Assembly (NCBI GenBank): GCA_963693285.1
Contig: OY848917.1
Span: forward strand, 22,946,245 to 23,010,244
From: Xestospongia muta
Taxonomy: Eukaryota > Porifera > Demospongiae > Haplosclerida > Petrosiidae
Direction of reading: 5' to 3'
DNA length: 64,000 nt
How positions within the stretch are numbered: position 1 is the stretch's first letter; every line of letters begins with the position of its first letter. The position numbers and the translations under genes were made by a program. Under the pieces are notes generated by a model, which was not told where the DNA came from, searched no databases, and was given only the letters and a program-made list of their open reading frames with translations. Positions 1 through 10,302 of this stretch are shown here, in pieces.

Positions 1-834
1 TTTATCAGTACTGCTTTGACAATAAGTTATAGTTAGTAGCCTAATGCTTTCTGAATTAATTTTGTTCCTTTACAATTAGTACTACTCAGTTTATGATGAA
101 GAGGACTCCAATATCTCTCCGTTAATATTATCAATATCATTTCTATAACTATCATCTCTTCAAACTTAGTATATAATGAGATACTAACAATAAGTAATGT
201 CACTCTGTTTTAATTACTAATAAACTACAGTTGAGAAGACATTAGTGATAGTAATTGTGTGAACATAGACAAAAGACTTCTCTATTAAGAGAAAGCAACA
301 TATACCCTACCCTTCCATGTTACTACAGTGTAAACATAAAAAGGAAATAAACTATATTACATGTCCATATAGATTAAGGTGATTATTGTCTAATAAGATG
401 TTATACAGAATCTAATAACTGAGAATCATCTAATATATCAATAACTGTCATTAGTATGTTAGTAGAATATTTATAGTGTTGTGTTACTTAGCATATTAGT
501 AATAAATGCTAGTAATTGTTATATTTGAACTGTATAATCTGTCTTATTATTGTATAGAATTAAATTGAACCACATGCAAAATTTAAATCAAAATTATAAA
601 AAGAGGTAGAGAACTAAAGAAGTGCTTTCAAATATTGTTTATAATACATTTGATCAGAGGAGAAAAGATATCCCTTTAAAAAGACCATAGTGACATCAAC
701 GAGGTCATGTTTATCAAGAAATCAAAAGATGCTTACATACACTAATTATATAGCATTTATTTATAGTGATGTGATGTAATTCAAGAGGGTTCATAGCACA
801 ATCAAATATTATTATTAATTTTTAATCATTATTG
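1..834. repeat. MBOAT downstream repeat, AT-rich
   Basis: No gene is visible here. From about 400 onward the sequence recurs downstream of other MBOAT copies, near 7600-7940, 29832-30127, 40258-40587 and 58000-58414. Shared landmarks are 'gtgttgtgttacttagcat' and 'gatgtaattcaa'. It therefore belongs to the duplicated unit that carries the acyltransferase genes. Bases 1-400 show nothing I can identify. Confidence 0.7.
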
Positions 835-2908
835 TTAAATAAGTGTATTACTGCAATAAGTCAATAACCAGTTGAGTGTAAACCATAAGATCGGTATCAC
901 ATGACCTATCCAATATACTGAGCTCATAAACTAGAATAACAGGATATAAACAGACAAAGTATAATTGATAATTTATACATACCTTACTGCAGTCTTCCCA
1001 TGAGAGTAACAAAAAGCATACGAATCCATACATTATGACTATATTATGTAATAAACACAAACATATCCAGACTGGTATAAGAAAAGGCCAAGAAAGGTCT
1101 TTTAGATTAACCCACTGTTTAGTAATGGATATGAACTAAATTCAAATGTAAATACTACAGTACTACAACTAAGCCTATTACCTTCCTCTCTGCTGCAGAA
1201 CTAATGAACTGAACTGAAAAATGGATAAAAAAACCAGACCAAGGGCCATGCCATAAAGTCAAAAACAGCACTGTTATAAAGCGAGATAAGTCTTGATTAC
1301 CCATCCACTTAAGACGTTTATAGACATAACTGTACGATGACATGAACATTAAATTATAATGATATCACTTACATAGCCACCCATTTATTAGTTTGTATAT
1401 TCCAAGATTGAATGGCTCCCTATTAATTTAACAGTTTAAAAGTAATTATCATGATTTCCAACTGACCTGAAAACTTATATTTTGTTTATATAAAGCCCAG
1501 TTTACATTTTGGAGAGCTGTCCAATCTGTGGAACCATCAGATCTAACACCATTATAAGATATCCCTGTTATAATACAGCTTCCTTCCTATAAAAGTCCAA
1601 GAGCAATTTAAGTACTACACCTGACTGTCATTACCGCTATTAGCCAAACTACAATAAGGCGGCCCCACTGTATATGTGTTCCTATTACTATCATTATAAC
1701 AAGTTTAGTGACAAATGGTTTTCCCTAAAAACACATTCAAATTACAGATCTGTTAATTAAATTCACACTCTTACTCTGTAGTCTTCACTTAAAACATACT
1801 TCAACGGATAATATCTATTGAATAAAGAGCTTATTGCAGTTATTGTTAGTGCTTGAGAGAGACATGACATTACTGGCATAATACTAATAGGACAATTTAG
1901 TATAACACAAAATTTGTAAATATTGCTTTACCTACTACCAGCTTTCTTGTCATCATACAAAGACCTTGAAACAAATTGTTGATATCGTTTAAAACTAATC
2001 TGTAGAAAATGAAACTATTGAATATTATTAAATTAATATACCTGTGGTCCAACTAAGACTGACCCAAAGAAAACACAGAAACCTAGTACCTATAAATCTA
2101 AGTGTTATAACAAGATTCAACAAAGATAGTCTTACTTCAATAAATGGAGGAAGTGCAGAGATACAAGTTTCTTTCTCTTCTTTACTAAGAGTGGACTAGA
2201 GAGAATGGTTATTAGTTGTGACCTATATCAGTCTTACTTTTCTTTTATTACCATCATATAAATTATATGTCAATCCTAAATGAAAGTTGTCTTTAATTTA
2301 AGTTGTATAGAATGACAGAATATCTTACCTATTAATTTTAATACCAAGACACAATGGGATCGATTCCAATCTAGTGTATGCATATCAGAAATAAACGAAT
2401 ATCCTATTATCGCATGACTCTATTACAGCATATATAATATAACTAGCTCTGTGTATATATAGTTCATACCATTGTCATGATCCATGTTAGAAATAGAGAC
2501 AACTTTGTACCACCCAAAAGAGAGAGAACGCTATAAACAGCGACAATATCTACTACTATATGCCATATAGAGGGTCCTTGATTATGCACATATAGATAAA
2601 TTAAAAGCAATGTATGAACTTACCATAAACAAAGTACAGCAATCCAATGCCGCTAACAGAAAAGAAAATGTTCTAAAATGTAGTGTAGTAATTCAAACAT
2701 TTTATTATATATCTCTCAACACCTGAATCCATGCTGATTGCACTGACACAAATGAACGGTAGATGAGCGCAAGTGGATAGACTACCTTTACGTATAAATT
2801 ATTATATGACATATCAAATTATTTACCGAGTAACAACCCAACAATAAAGTAAACCTCTTCTTCTGGAATATTTAAGAGAAGGGACAAACTTACCACAGAG
2901 GACATCAT
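835..2908 (-). CDS. MBOAT lysophospholipid acyltransferase (LPCAT3/MBOAT5-like), copy 1, intact
   Basis: Predicted ER multi-pass enzyme that re-acylates lysophospholipids. Exons on the minus strand: 2827-2908, 2723-2781, 2624-2672, 2470-2576, 2329-2419, 2238-2275, 2136-2195, 2042-2089, 1932-1999, 1775-1883, 1635-1724, 1467-1586, 1373-1419, 1182-1329, 983-1135, 835-930. They sum to 1365 bp (454 aa; the human LPCAT3 family is about 487 aa). All 15 introns are GT..AG and 42-53 bp long. Family landmarks appear in order: an N-terminal YPLALIYR segment, VLVGPQ, EGSCIITG, the TNKWVAIYVYKRL block, the catalytic-His motif LWHGPWSG, and a C-terminal VYWIGH segment. The start is the Met-Met pair at 2908, where the frame opens; upstream is non-coding. 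No frame lesion was found. The family call is confident; the exact acyl specificity cannot be read from sequence. Confidence 0.9.
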
Positions 2909-3178
2909 AGAGACTGCTCATAGACGAGTCTTTTCCTTATAAATAGTTTTAGTTTCCTCTTAATAACAAACTTGGCAGCTTGTATATTCATATTCAAATT
3001 TGAGAGGGAATTTTAAAATATGGTAGAGTATATATAGTATATGTATATAATGTAGTCTGCAATAGTGCCAAACAAGCTGTAGATGAATATCAGAATTATA
3101 GTGTCAAATCTCCATTCATGTCTATTCTCCAGATATATCCAGGCTACATCCATTTCCTTCAGATCCAACAGATTCTCC

Positions 3179-3868
3179 ATAGGGGTAGGAATGATTTCTT
3201 GACTGGAGGGGGGGCCAGTTGGTGAAGTAAAAGTTTTGTAATAATCATTAAATGGTAATTTTTAATAACATTAACTATGAACATTTTGTGTGAACCTCTC
3301 ATTTGCCTTCTTCCAATTATCAAAACTACTAGTTACAAACGCATCCTCTTTTTTAACCAAACTCAAGCCCTTCCTCCCACAATAACGACAAAACACACAA
3401 AATGCTTGAGCTATTGTAATACAAAGGGTTATCCAAGGATAAGTTACATACCAATTTGGAGAAAAAAGACGACTTTTTGGCTTTGCTTCCGACGAGTCCG
3501 TTCGATGGTGCTTGAATCCTTCGGCTAAAACGGAGTGAGTCCCTGGCCTGCTCGTCACAAACATTTGCGCGGCACTCAGAGGTGCAGGCAATCTCTTCGT
3601 CCGTGACGGTGTGCGTGTCTTCCTGATCTGAGTCGTCTTCACGGTAGCTCGTAGATGTTGTCGACGGGTCCAACTGGGTAGTTGTATTAAGGAAAGCGTA
3701 GTTTGCTTTTACTTCTTGATTGGCGAAGGAGCAGACATAGCAATACTAGTTGGTTTAGCAGGTAATAGCAATACTACACTTTACACTTGCACGTGTAATT
3801 TGGGTGTGGCCCACCATGAAATTTTTGGGGGGCATTATTTCCAATGCCCCCCCGGTTCTTACGCTTAT
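3179..3868. mobile_element. Short hAT-type element inserted upstream of MBOAT copy 1
   Basis: The uninterrupted paralogous site in MBOAT copy 2 (around 15771) reads 'gattctcctataaag'. Here that site is split, with 'gattctcc' on the left and 'gctctcct' before 'ataaag' on the right, consistent with a slightly decayed 8-bp target duplication. The ends form a short imperfect inverted repeat: left ATAGGGGTAGGAA, right (reversed) ATAAGCGTAAGAA, with the TA(G/A)GSGTARGAA look of hAT termini. G-runs lie just inside both ends. At about 690 bp it is an internally deleted, non-autonomous copy. Confidence 0.7.
3271..3673 (-). pseudogene. hAT transposase N-terminal fragment (ZMYM1/TTF-type zinc finger)
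   Basis: Lies inside the short hAT element. One minus-strand frame (3673 to about 3480) gives an acidic, Ser/Thr-rich leader. A second frame (about 3510 to 3271) gives the TTF/ZMYM1-like zinc-finger block of hAT transposases: a Phe-x-x-x-Trp-Tyr-x-x-x-Pro-Trp segment, a CVFCRYCG cysteine cluster and an FDNWKKA segment. No ATG opens the first frame, and the DDE and dimerisation domains are absent. It is a truncated relic and can make no active transposase. Confidence 0.7.
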
Positions 3869-4055
3869 GCTCTCCTATAAAGTAAATCCAGTTTATAAAG
3901 GACTAGTTAAACAAGATCAAAGACTTCCTATCAAAACTGATGTACTATCCAGTTTTCTTTTGCTGCTTTCATGTACAGAGTTATACATGATTATATACTA
4001 TAGTGAATGGAGTCTACTCTATGTCCACAGCATCAACTATTGTTAACATAAGTTT

Positions 4056-4890
4056 ATGAACTACTATACTACTATGGTAGGTTCAATATTCTTTAACATT
4101 ATGATAATGGTTTATGAATGGTTAAAGTACAGATCACTATTATACATGTTTCTTGTCTCTCTTTCACCTATGATTCATAATTCTGTTACTATGGCAACAT
4201 CTCTTCTTTCAAGGTCTGTTAATAGTCTTTTATTTTCTGTTAGGATAAGTGTACTAATTCTTGTGTCACATAATATAATAGGGACGTCTTTGGTCTAGTG
4301 TATAACTGGTCCATTGTAGACTGGATTTACTTAATAGGAAGATCTGTTGGATTTGAAGGAAATGGATGTAGCCTGGATACATCGGGGGAGAATAGACATG
4401 AGGTTCAGTACCTTCTATGTTGATATACTCAGATGTCATCTAAACTAAGAGTTAATTTTCTGAAGAGGTTGAATGAAGAGCCAGGTGTTTTAAATATCAT
4501 CCAAGATACTCGTACTTTGGCAGTCTTTAGTGGACTCGTGTTATAATTGCTGGTTTAAGAAAGTGATAGCAATTAATGGGGTTTGTCTATAAACCTACAC
4601 AATCCATTGTTAACTGCTGGTAATGTAGTTATCAAGGGAAAAAATGAAAAGTTGCTAAAATTCTTTTGGAGTGAGAAAACCATGGAGATGCGCTCTAGGG
4701 AAATATTATCAACTACATCTTCTCCTGGCAGAAACTCACCTAGGTCAGAATTGTTCATTGCAAGGAGTAAGGAAAGGTAAAGACAGAGTAAGCACAGTTG
4801 AAATCTGTGTGAGTCATTGTATACTGAGATCAACTCCCTGTATCCTGAAATAAATAGGGAAGGGATTAGAAACATGTGATTATCATGTAA
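4056..4890 (+). other. Recurrent unidentified coding-like segment, copy 1
   Basis: A plus-strand stretch repeated upstream of MBOAT copies, here and at 15960-16371, 38760-38989 and 51544-52264. Two open frames stand out: 4056-4298 (hydrophobic, 80 aa) and 4583-4780, with segments NPLLTAGNVVIK and KLLKFFWSEKTMEM. The latter is preserved among copies with mostly substitution differences. I do not recognise the family. The frame is interrupted between the two parts, so it may be a decayed multi-exon gene or a transposon-derived exon. A further truncated copy lies at 5355-5610. Confidence 0.4.
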
Positions 4891-4963
4891 CATCTGCATG
4901 GCAAACATGACAAATGAGGACATTGGTAGAAATATCAAGATATTTTACACCTCTCTGGTGTTC

Positions 4964-5218
4964 TAAATTATTTAGTAGATTATTATGTAATAGTCCTACT
5001 CTATCAATTAGGTATTGGGGAAGTAAGTAAACATGTTGTCAGTAAGATCATCCTGACTATTAATTGGAATAGATATTGAATAAATCATTTCATCACTACA
5101 GTTATGTGCTGGCCACCATACAGTCTGTGAGGCTGCTATGCATGTAATGAAGAAAATATGTGAGGACTTGGAGACTAAAGATATATGTATTATACTCATC
5201 AATGCTTCAAATAATCTT
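4964..5218 (+). pseudogene. Reverse transcriptase relic 1
   Basis: Across frameshifts, the plus strand encodes a pattern like the RVT_1 palm region of sponge/coral retroelements: a LGIGEV...VVSKIIL stretch, then LQLCAGH, CEAAMHVM, and a degraded ILINASN where an active-site (V/L)DASNAFN is expected. Stops and frame changes are frequent and the catalytic aspartate is replaced by Asn. No flanking LTR or 3' tail was found. A second relic of the same family is at about 30640-30985. Confidence 0.6.
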
Positions 5219-5354
5219 AACTAAAATACATCTCTAATCAATATCAGATATCTTTGTTCCACAATATCAAATACTCTGATTAATACTTATCATAGAAACA
5301 TAGTTATTTATTTATGAGAGGTGATTAGTATCTTCTATGTTGCACATACGCATA

Positions 5355-5610
5355 TGTCATCTAATCTAAGAGTGAAATTTCTGAAGAGGTTGAATGAAGG
5401 GCCAGGTGTTTTAAACATTGTGCTTTGACAAAGTCTTTATTGAATTCATGTTATAATTGCTGGTTTAAGAAGGTGTTAGCAATTAATGGGTCCATAAACT
5501 TACCCAATCTGTTTGTAACTGCTGGTAACATAGTTATCAAGGAAGAAAATGTGCCATGTATTTTAATAACATTCAAAGAAGATGAATATGTCATCATAGC
5601 TTTGTTTTAA
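5355..5610 (+). other. Truncated copy of the recurrent unidentified segment
   Basis: The stretch 5341-5560 repeats the 4431-4640 sequence (same VLAINGSINL-like frame), then changes to a unique C-terminus at 5550-5610. The following 5610-5760 sequence is duplicated at 52440-52620, directly in front of the third minisatellite. No function can be assigned. Confidence 0.4.
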
Positions 5611-5761
5611 TTCAGTGAAGAACCTGTTATAACCTGGTAAGTATATATAATTGAATGTATAATTATATGTAGTAGTTATGTTGCTATACATATCATTACC
5701 TAGGAAGATAACAAAGATGACATCAAACAAGTATCAGCAGATGTGCATGTAAATATTAATG

Positions 5762-5867
5762 GCTCTAATGGAAGAGTGTAACTTCAATAGTCATGTCCTA
5801 GAAGTTCTAACAAAGAAGTGTGACTTCAACTGTCATGTGCTAGGGGTTCTAATGGAGGAGTGTCAAT
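5762..5867 (+). repeat. Minisatellite array 1, 42-bp unit, about 2.5 copies
   Basis: Tandem units of about 42 bp with the core 'gaggagtgtgacttcaa' and 'gtcatgtgctaggggttcta'. The same unit forms the arrays at 34677-35852 (opposite orientation) and 52621-53157. The region 5868-6070 after it is AT-rich with no gene. Confidence 0.8.
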
Positions 5868-6070
5868 AATCAAGTAAACTGAACTGAGATAGAAGTCAAA
5901 CAAAATCTTTTAAATGCTAAACAAAATAATTAAGAAATAATATTTATATAATATATATATATATCACTGTAAAACTTGGTTGGTTGATTTAATCAATATA
6001 TAGTTATAGAGGTTGTATATAAATCAAACATCATAAATTTTCATTCCTAACATACTATGAGATTGACTGT

Positions 6071-6277
6071 TTAGTCAATATGCAAATCTGCAGCTTTTTT
6101 ACCTGAACGCTGGCAACGAGAAATGAACAGCTTCCCCGCTGTTAGTGGGTGTTGAGCCAGGCTAACTTTTTTCATAAGTGCTGTCTTCAATAGCTTCAGG
6201 TAATCGTTAGTGGTTGGATCCAGGTCGACATAGTAGTCTACTAGTTTCTCTCGCAATAGTGTCGGCAAGATCAATGC
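6071..6277 (-). pseudogene. Retrotransposon gag-like relic
   Basis: A 67-codon open frame. It opens with a LPTLLREKLVDYY segment, then a LKKALM-like helix (here LLKTALMKK), then PLTAGKLFISR. This is the order I associate with sponge gag-like retroelement proteins (Leu-rich helix, then a short Pro-x-x-A/S-Gly turn). The frame ends abruptly and no pol, protease or LTR is adjacent, so it is a fragment. Assignment is by recollection of the family, hence moderate confidence. Confidence 0.5.
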
Positions 6278-6356
6278 TGTACACTACACTAACTTGCACA
6301 TTTAATAGATTTAGTGTAACTTTTGTCATATTTACTATATCAGTAATCTCATGACA

Positions 6357-7940
6357 CCAATATCTCCTAGTAGATGTCACTACAATTGTTAGATAAGAAG
6401 GAAGTCAAGGTAGGTAAAATTTACCATCACTAAAAACGGAACATTTAAACAACAATTCCCACATTGAAAATGTAGATAATTGTACTTTGTACACATAGAA
6501 GTTTTATTGAAATAACCATTAGCTCTGTTTTAATCCGTGACTTTTTGAAAGATCATCCAACTTTTCAACCTTTTTATTTCGTTGACATCCTTTTTCTAAA
6601 ATGCTTTGCTAGTACTTAAATTTTGCTGTTTCTCTGTCACGTTTTCTGCCTGCAGGCACTTTCGTACTGCCAGCTAACAAACAGACAGACAAACAGACAG
6701 ACATACGCAAACGCACAAAGAACCTCGCCACGCAATGAGCTGAGAGGGTAAAAACACTAGTTCTCTTTGCAGTCTTCTGAATACTGTTTTTAATCACTAA
6801 TTCATACTATCAGAACAACATTGATGTAATCTCTAGTACTCAACAATCTTAGACTAATACTCAACAGCTATATATTTCAGTCCAATACTGAATTTTTGCA
6901 ACCTTCTTGAGTTCTTGTGTAAAATCCAATGATATAATGCCACAATAATTTATTGTGGCTTTATATCATTGGACTTTAACACAAGAAAATGAATTTATTT
7001 GCATTTGATGTAATAACAGTACTTTATTAATGATGGTCATTTTACTAACTGTCTAATTTATTTTTTTAAATGTTCCTGTCGTAAACGATAAATCACTTTG
7101 AAGAATATTTTAGGAAATCAGTCTATAGTTTTTAATTATTACAATGTTGTTTTATTGCTAATGTTTTGTGTTAATCTTTATGTTGTTTATTAATAATGAT
7201 CATTTTCTAAATTTTTTTATTTCTCTCTCTTAAACATTCCTGATTGATCACTTTGAAATCACTACACCTATATAGCGAGTAACCCTATACTATATATATG
7301 TGTAACTAAATGATAAGAATTGATACAATAATGCTATTGTAGTGTATTGGATATTTATATTCATGTGATCATTTTATTAAGTGTCTGTTTTGTTTCTTTT
7401 AAATGTTACTATTGTGAATTGTAAATCACTTTAAAACTACCACACCTTTCTAGGAAGTAAGTCTTTACCATATGTAACTAAGAGTAGATAAAAAGGAAGA
7501 GAGTGTCAAATGTCACATAGCACCATAGAAACATTGTATGGAGACTAATGACTGCATGTGATGTAGTTCCATAGATTTTTATGTATTCATTATAAAATAA
7601 ACACCTACCATAGTGTTGTGTTACTTAGCATATTAGTAATAAATGCTAGTAATTAATAAATTTGACCTGTATAATCTGTCTTATTATTGTATAGAATTAA
7701 ATTGAACCACATGCAAAATCTAAATCAATATTATAAAAAAGAGGTAAAGAACTAAACGAAGTGCTTTCAAATATTGTTGATGATACATTTGATCAAAGTA
7801 GAAAAGATATCCCTTTGATACGATCATAGTGACATCAATGAGGTTATGTTTGTCAAGAAATTAAAAGATGCTTACATATGCTAATTATATAGCATTTATT
7901 TTTAGTGATGTGATGTAATTCAAAGGATTCGTGCCACTAC
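6357..7940. repeat. 1.58-kb segmental duplication, copy A
   Basis: Nearly identical to 39003-40587 across its whole length, including an (ACAG)n-like run at about 6680-6715 and the 72-bp hairpin at 6914-6985. A partial third copy of its first part lies at 35866-36085. It contains no convincing gene. The two full copies are each interrupted at nearly the same right-hand position by different transposons (CACTA at 7958, pogo composite at 40588). Confidence 0.85.
6914..6985. repeat. 72-bp near-perfect hairpin, copy A
   Basis: The arms begin 'cttgtgt' and end 'acacaag'. The stem runs about 35 bp with few mismatches and almost no loop ('aataatttatt' at the centre). A second copy is at 39561-39633. 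It could be a miniature foldback element or a small-RNA precursor; sequence alone does not decide. Confidence 0.8.
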
Positions 7941-7957
7941 TATACGATACGATCATA
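7824..7957. repeat. Direct repeat flanking the CACTA element (left copy)
   Basis: The sequence from 'gatacgatcatagtgacatc' to 'gattcgtgccactac' is repeated to the right of the element at about 13198-13312. The left flank then restarts 'gatacgatcata' at the insertion point. The locus was therefore tandemly duplicated by about 120-135 bp and the CACTA element sits at the start of the second copy. Confidence 0.65.
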
Positions 7958-7969
7958 CACTACAAAAAA
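7958..7969 (+). repeat. CACTA left terminal inverted repeat
   Basis: CACTACAAAAAA, identical to the reverse complement of 13186-13197. It is preceded by the TA target duplication. Confidence 0.85.
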
Positions 7970-8343
7970 TAATAGTTAATATAACCTTTTTTTGTAGGTT
8001 ATTCCCATTGAAACTGAGGTAACCCCTGTCTTATTTAAATCAATCACTTTTAAATGTGTTTATTTTCATTATTATTATATTGTTTATTTTAAGTTAATTT
8101 TAAATGTTGAAGTAACACAATCATTAATGTTATTTTGTTACTATTAATTATTATATTAATCAATACATTGTGGTTAAAACAACCATTTAAAATTTCCTTT
8201 CAACACTAAACAGTTGAATTTGATTGTGAGATTTTATTGCTCTTAAAGGTACAAAAGAGAAAAAAAGATATAGACACTGTTTTAACTTTTACCAATCCAA
8301 ATTTGAACTGATTATCAAATTAAACATGAAAGTTGATCAAAGT

Positions 8344-10204
8344 TCAGGTGATATACTTTCGTATATCCGTAGTAACGGACAAATAAGTTCCAGTTTTCTT
8401 CTTTGTCAATGGTAACTTGAATACTAATTCTTGAAAAAACAAACACACCTCAGAAATTTCTTTAGTATACTCTAAATTAAAGATGTAGAAGGATGAGAAC
8501 CAAATCATCAATGCTTGTAAGAAACTGTGACAGGAGAGAAGAACTGCCCCTTCAATATAGATGATAAACTGCCCACCCCCATCCTCTGTATAGAAGTGAA
8601 CAAATCGTGGACCTGTAAGTTTGGAATTTGATGCTGCCACATCTTCCACGTCTTCAATCATCTAAAAAATCAAAAAGTAATTAACATGGCATGATTCATA
8701 GCTACATGTACTTTTCTCTCTTCATAAATAAATGACAAAGCACTAGTGACTCCCTTCTTAGGAAGTAGACAGCACAATAAGCCTAAAGAGACTTTGTATT
8801 CTCGTTCAGCATCTCCTAAAAAACAAATCATCATCATTACAATACTAATCATAATTTCACCTTTGTACTCCATTTCAAGTTTTTTTAACAGAGTGGAAGC
8901 CTTTCCTGTTAATGTTTGGCCATGAGCCAAAACAGCTGGGGCTACTTTGCTGCTCCAATCATGCATTGCAGTTTGCAAAACATCTTTCTGTCCTATGATT
9001 AGATCCATCTCATTCTCAATCTACAAATAAATAATAAAATAAGGAAAACAGCATCTCTTTATCTTACCACATAAATCAACTTCAATTCTTGAAACTTCTC
9101 CATGAGGCCTGCAGCAGTAACTTCATCAGCTTCACTCAAAATTTCATTTCTTCGGCTGGAAAATGTAAGTGTAGCTAATTCAATAACTTTCTCCTTTCGA
9201 GGCTTCGCCATCTCAATTTCCTTCTTAAGGCAGTCGAAGTTACGCATTACAGTGACTTCATCATTGTTCAGGTTTCTAACTGGGAGATATCTTTGCTCTA
9301 CATCTAAACACTGCTTCTTTGGTCGGCCTCGTCTTGACTTTGGGGTTCCATCAAAATCTTCCACTGCTTGCCTTTTACGTGATGCAGACTTCATATCGTG
9401 CACACGCTCAATTATTTTTTTTTTCCCATGACCCCTGAAAACACAATACAAAACTAAGTTCACTAAAATAAGTAACATACGTAGCCACTGACTCTCTCTC
9501 CAAGATCTTCTAAAAAGGCATACTTCGATACCAGCATCTTTGTTGCCCGTGTACAGAAAGCCTTGTCAGGGTTATTATTGTAAGAAAACATATGGGCAAC
9601 TAGGTCCCGCACAATCTCATTGCGCAATGGAGGAGTTAACGCTCGTCTTTGGTCATCAAGAGTTTTCTTTTGCATACAATCCATTATGGTTGGACGCCAG
9701 GTTGAGGGAATCAGAAATTTAGTACAAGAGGCTGATGAGTCAATTGATACTGAATCATCAGAGCTTGGAGAGAAGGGAAAGACTGTTGGGGGAGACAGTG
9801 GAGATGAAAAGGGAGCTGATATAGAAAATGCCTCAACACCCCTACTCTCACTATAGGGGCTGCTGCTACTTTGCTTAGGTTCTGGTGTTGAATCCTGAAT
9901 CTATGTTTACAATGTAATCTTAGTGTAATGGACACAAAATTACCTTTTCACATTCAATTTGTACCCGCAAACGCAATATCTTCTTAACAAGGCCTATCTT
10001 CATAACTAATGACGTAATATCACTTTCAGTGAGTTCCATGAAGGCTTCACCATCAATTTCATTATCTATAAACCAATATCTAAGGTAAGCTAAAGGCTTT
10101 GCGATCTCACCTTGAAATCTTTCACACACATCATCTGGCACTCCTTTCTCTGACAAGTAAGAAGACACCTCCAGTGGAGTGAAACTGAGACGAAAGTCTG
10201 TCAT
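8344..10204 (-). CDS. SAM-domain protein of the CACTA element (SAMD3-like)
   Basis: Predicted accessory protein of the transposon. Exons, minus strand: 10111-10204, 9944-10065, 9481-9900, 9068-9434, 8861-9020, 8712-8815, 8344-8661. Introns are 43-50 bp, all GT..AG; two 45-bp introns happen to be open in frame. The start is the ATG at 10204. Order: sterile alpha motif (VSSYLSEKGVPDDVCERF, spliced to DNEIDGEAFMELTESDI, about residues 10-65); Ser/Pro-rich linker; a conserved IPSTWRPTIMD block; a helical region; a basic AT-hook-like RRGRPKK; a C-terminal domain with FLQALMIWFSSFYIFNLEY. This matches proteins annotated as SAMD3-like. Exon 4 has a run of ten A where nine would keep frame, so this copy is frameshifted or the run is miscalled. 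Correcting by one base gives about 527 aa. A role in DNA binding or in complex with the transposase is inference. Confidence 0.75.
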
Positions 10205-10302
10205 CTTCAACAACTAACAGCAATTCTCACTAGTCACCAATATCGCACATTTAAACACGTGCTAATATGAATCACGTGCTGTAATCCACGCCTACCCCGA
10301 AG
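10205..10302. promoter_or_regulatory. Bidirectional promoter of the CACTA gene pair
   Basis: Only 98 bp separate the two divergent start codons. Two palindromic E-boxes, CACGTG at 10256-10261 and 10273-10278, both followed by CT, are 17 bp apart. A CCAAT sequence lies at about 10237. No TATA box is obvious. Shared control of both genes is inferred from position. Confidence 0.55.

Larger units (their letters stand above)
3105..4402. repeat. Inverted repeat upstream of MBOAT copy 1
   Basis: Bases 3105-3178 plus 3869-3920 are, once the hAT insertion is removed, an approximate reverse complement of 4300-4402. The shared core reads 'ggaaatggatgtagcctgga'. The loop of about 380 bp (3921-4299) contains no recognised gene. 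A related arm recurs upstream of MBOAT copy 4 near 51780-51890. It is a foldback sequence within the duplicated unit; its function is unknown. Confidence 0.6.

Noticed and set aside
2776..2908. Tiny 31-bp intron in MBOAT exon 1 ('gtaagtttg' to 'ttccag')
   Set aside because: Reading straight through gives an open frame (VVSLSLLLNIPEEEV) that fits the family N-terminus, so no intron is needed.
4573..4938. Minus-strand 121-codon open frame
   Set aside because: It overlaps the recurrent plus-strand segment; its product is low-complexity hydrophobic and the start is poorly supported. The plus frame is the one kept at other loci.
5762..5867. CRISPR-like array
   Set aside because: Units are contiguous with no unique spacers, and the genome is eukaryotic; it is a minisatellite.
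6609..6797. Short minus-strand frame near the (ACAG)n run
   Set aside because: It is built largely on microsatellite sequence and not preserved in a meaningful way; no family features.
9102..9431. Plus-strand 109-codon open frame opposite the SAM gene
   Set aside because: It is the antisense shadow of an exon whose minus-strand frame matches the SAM-protein model with correct splice sites.
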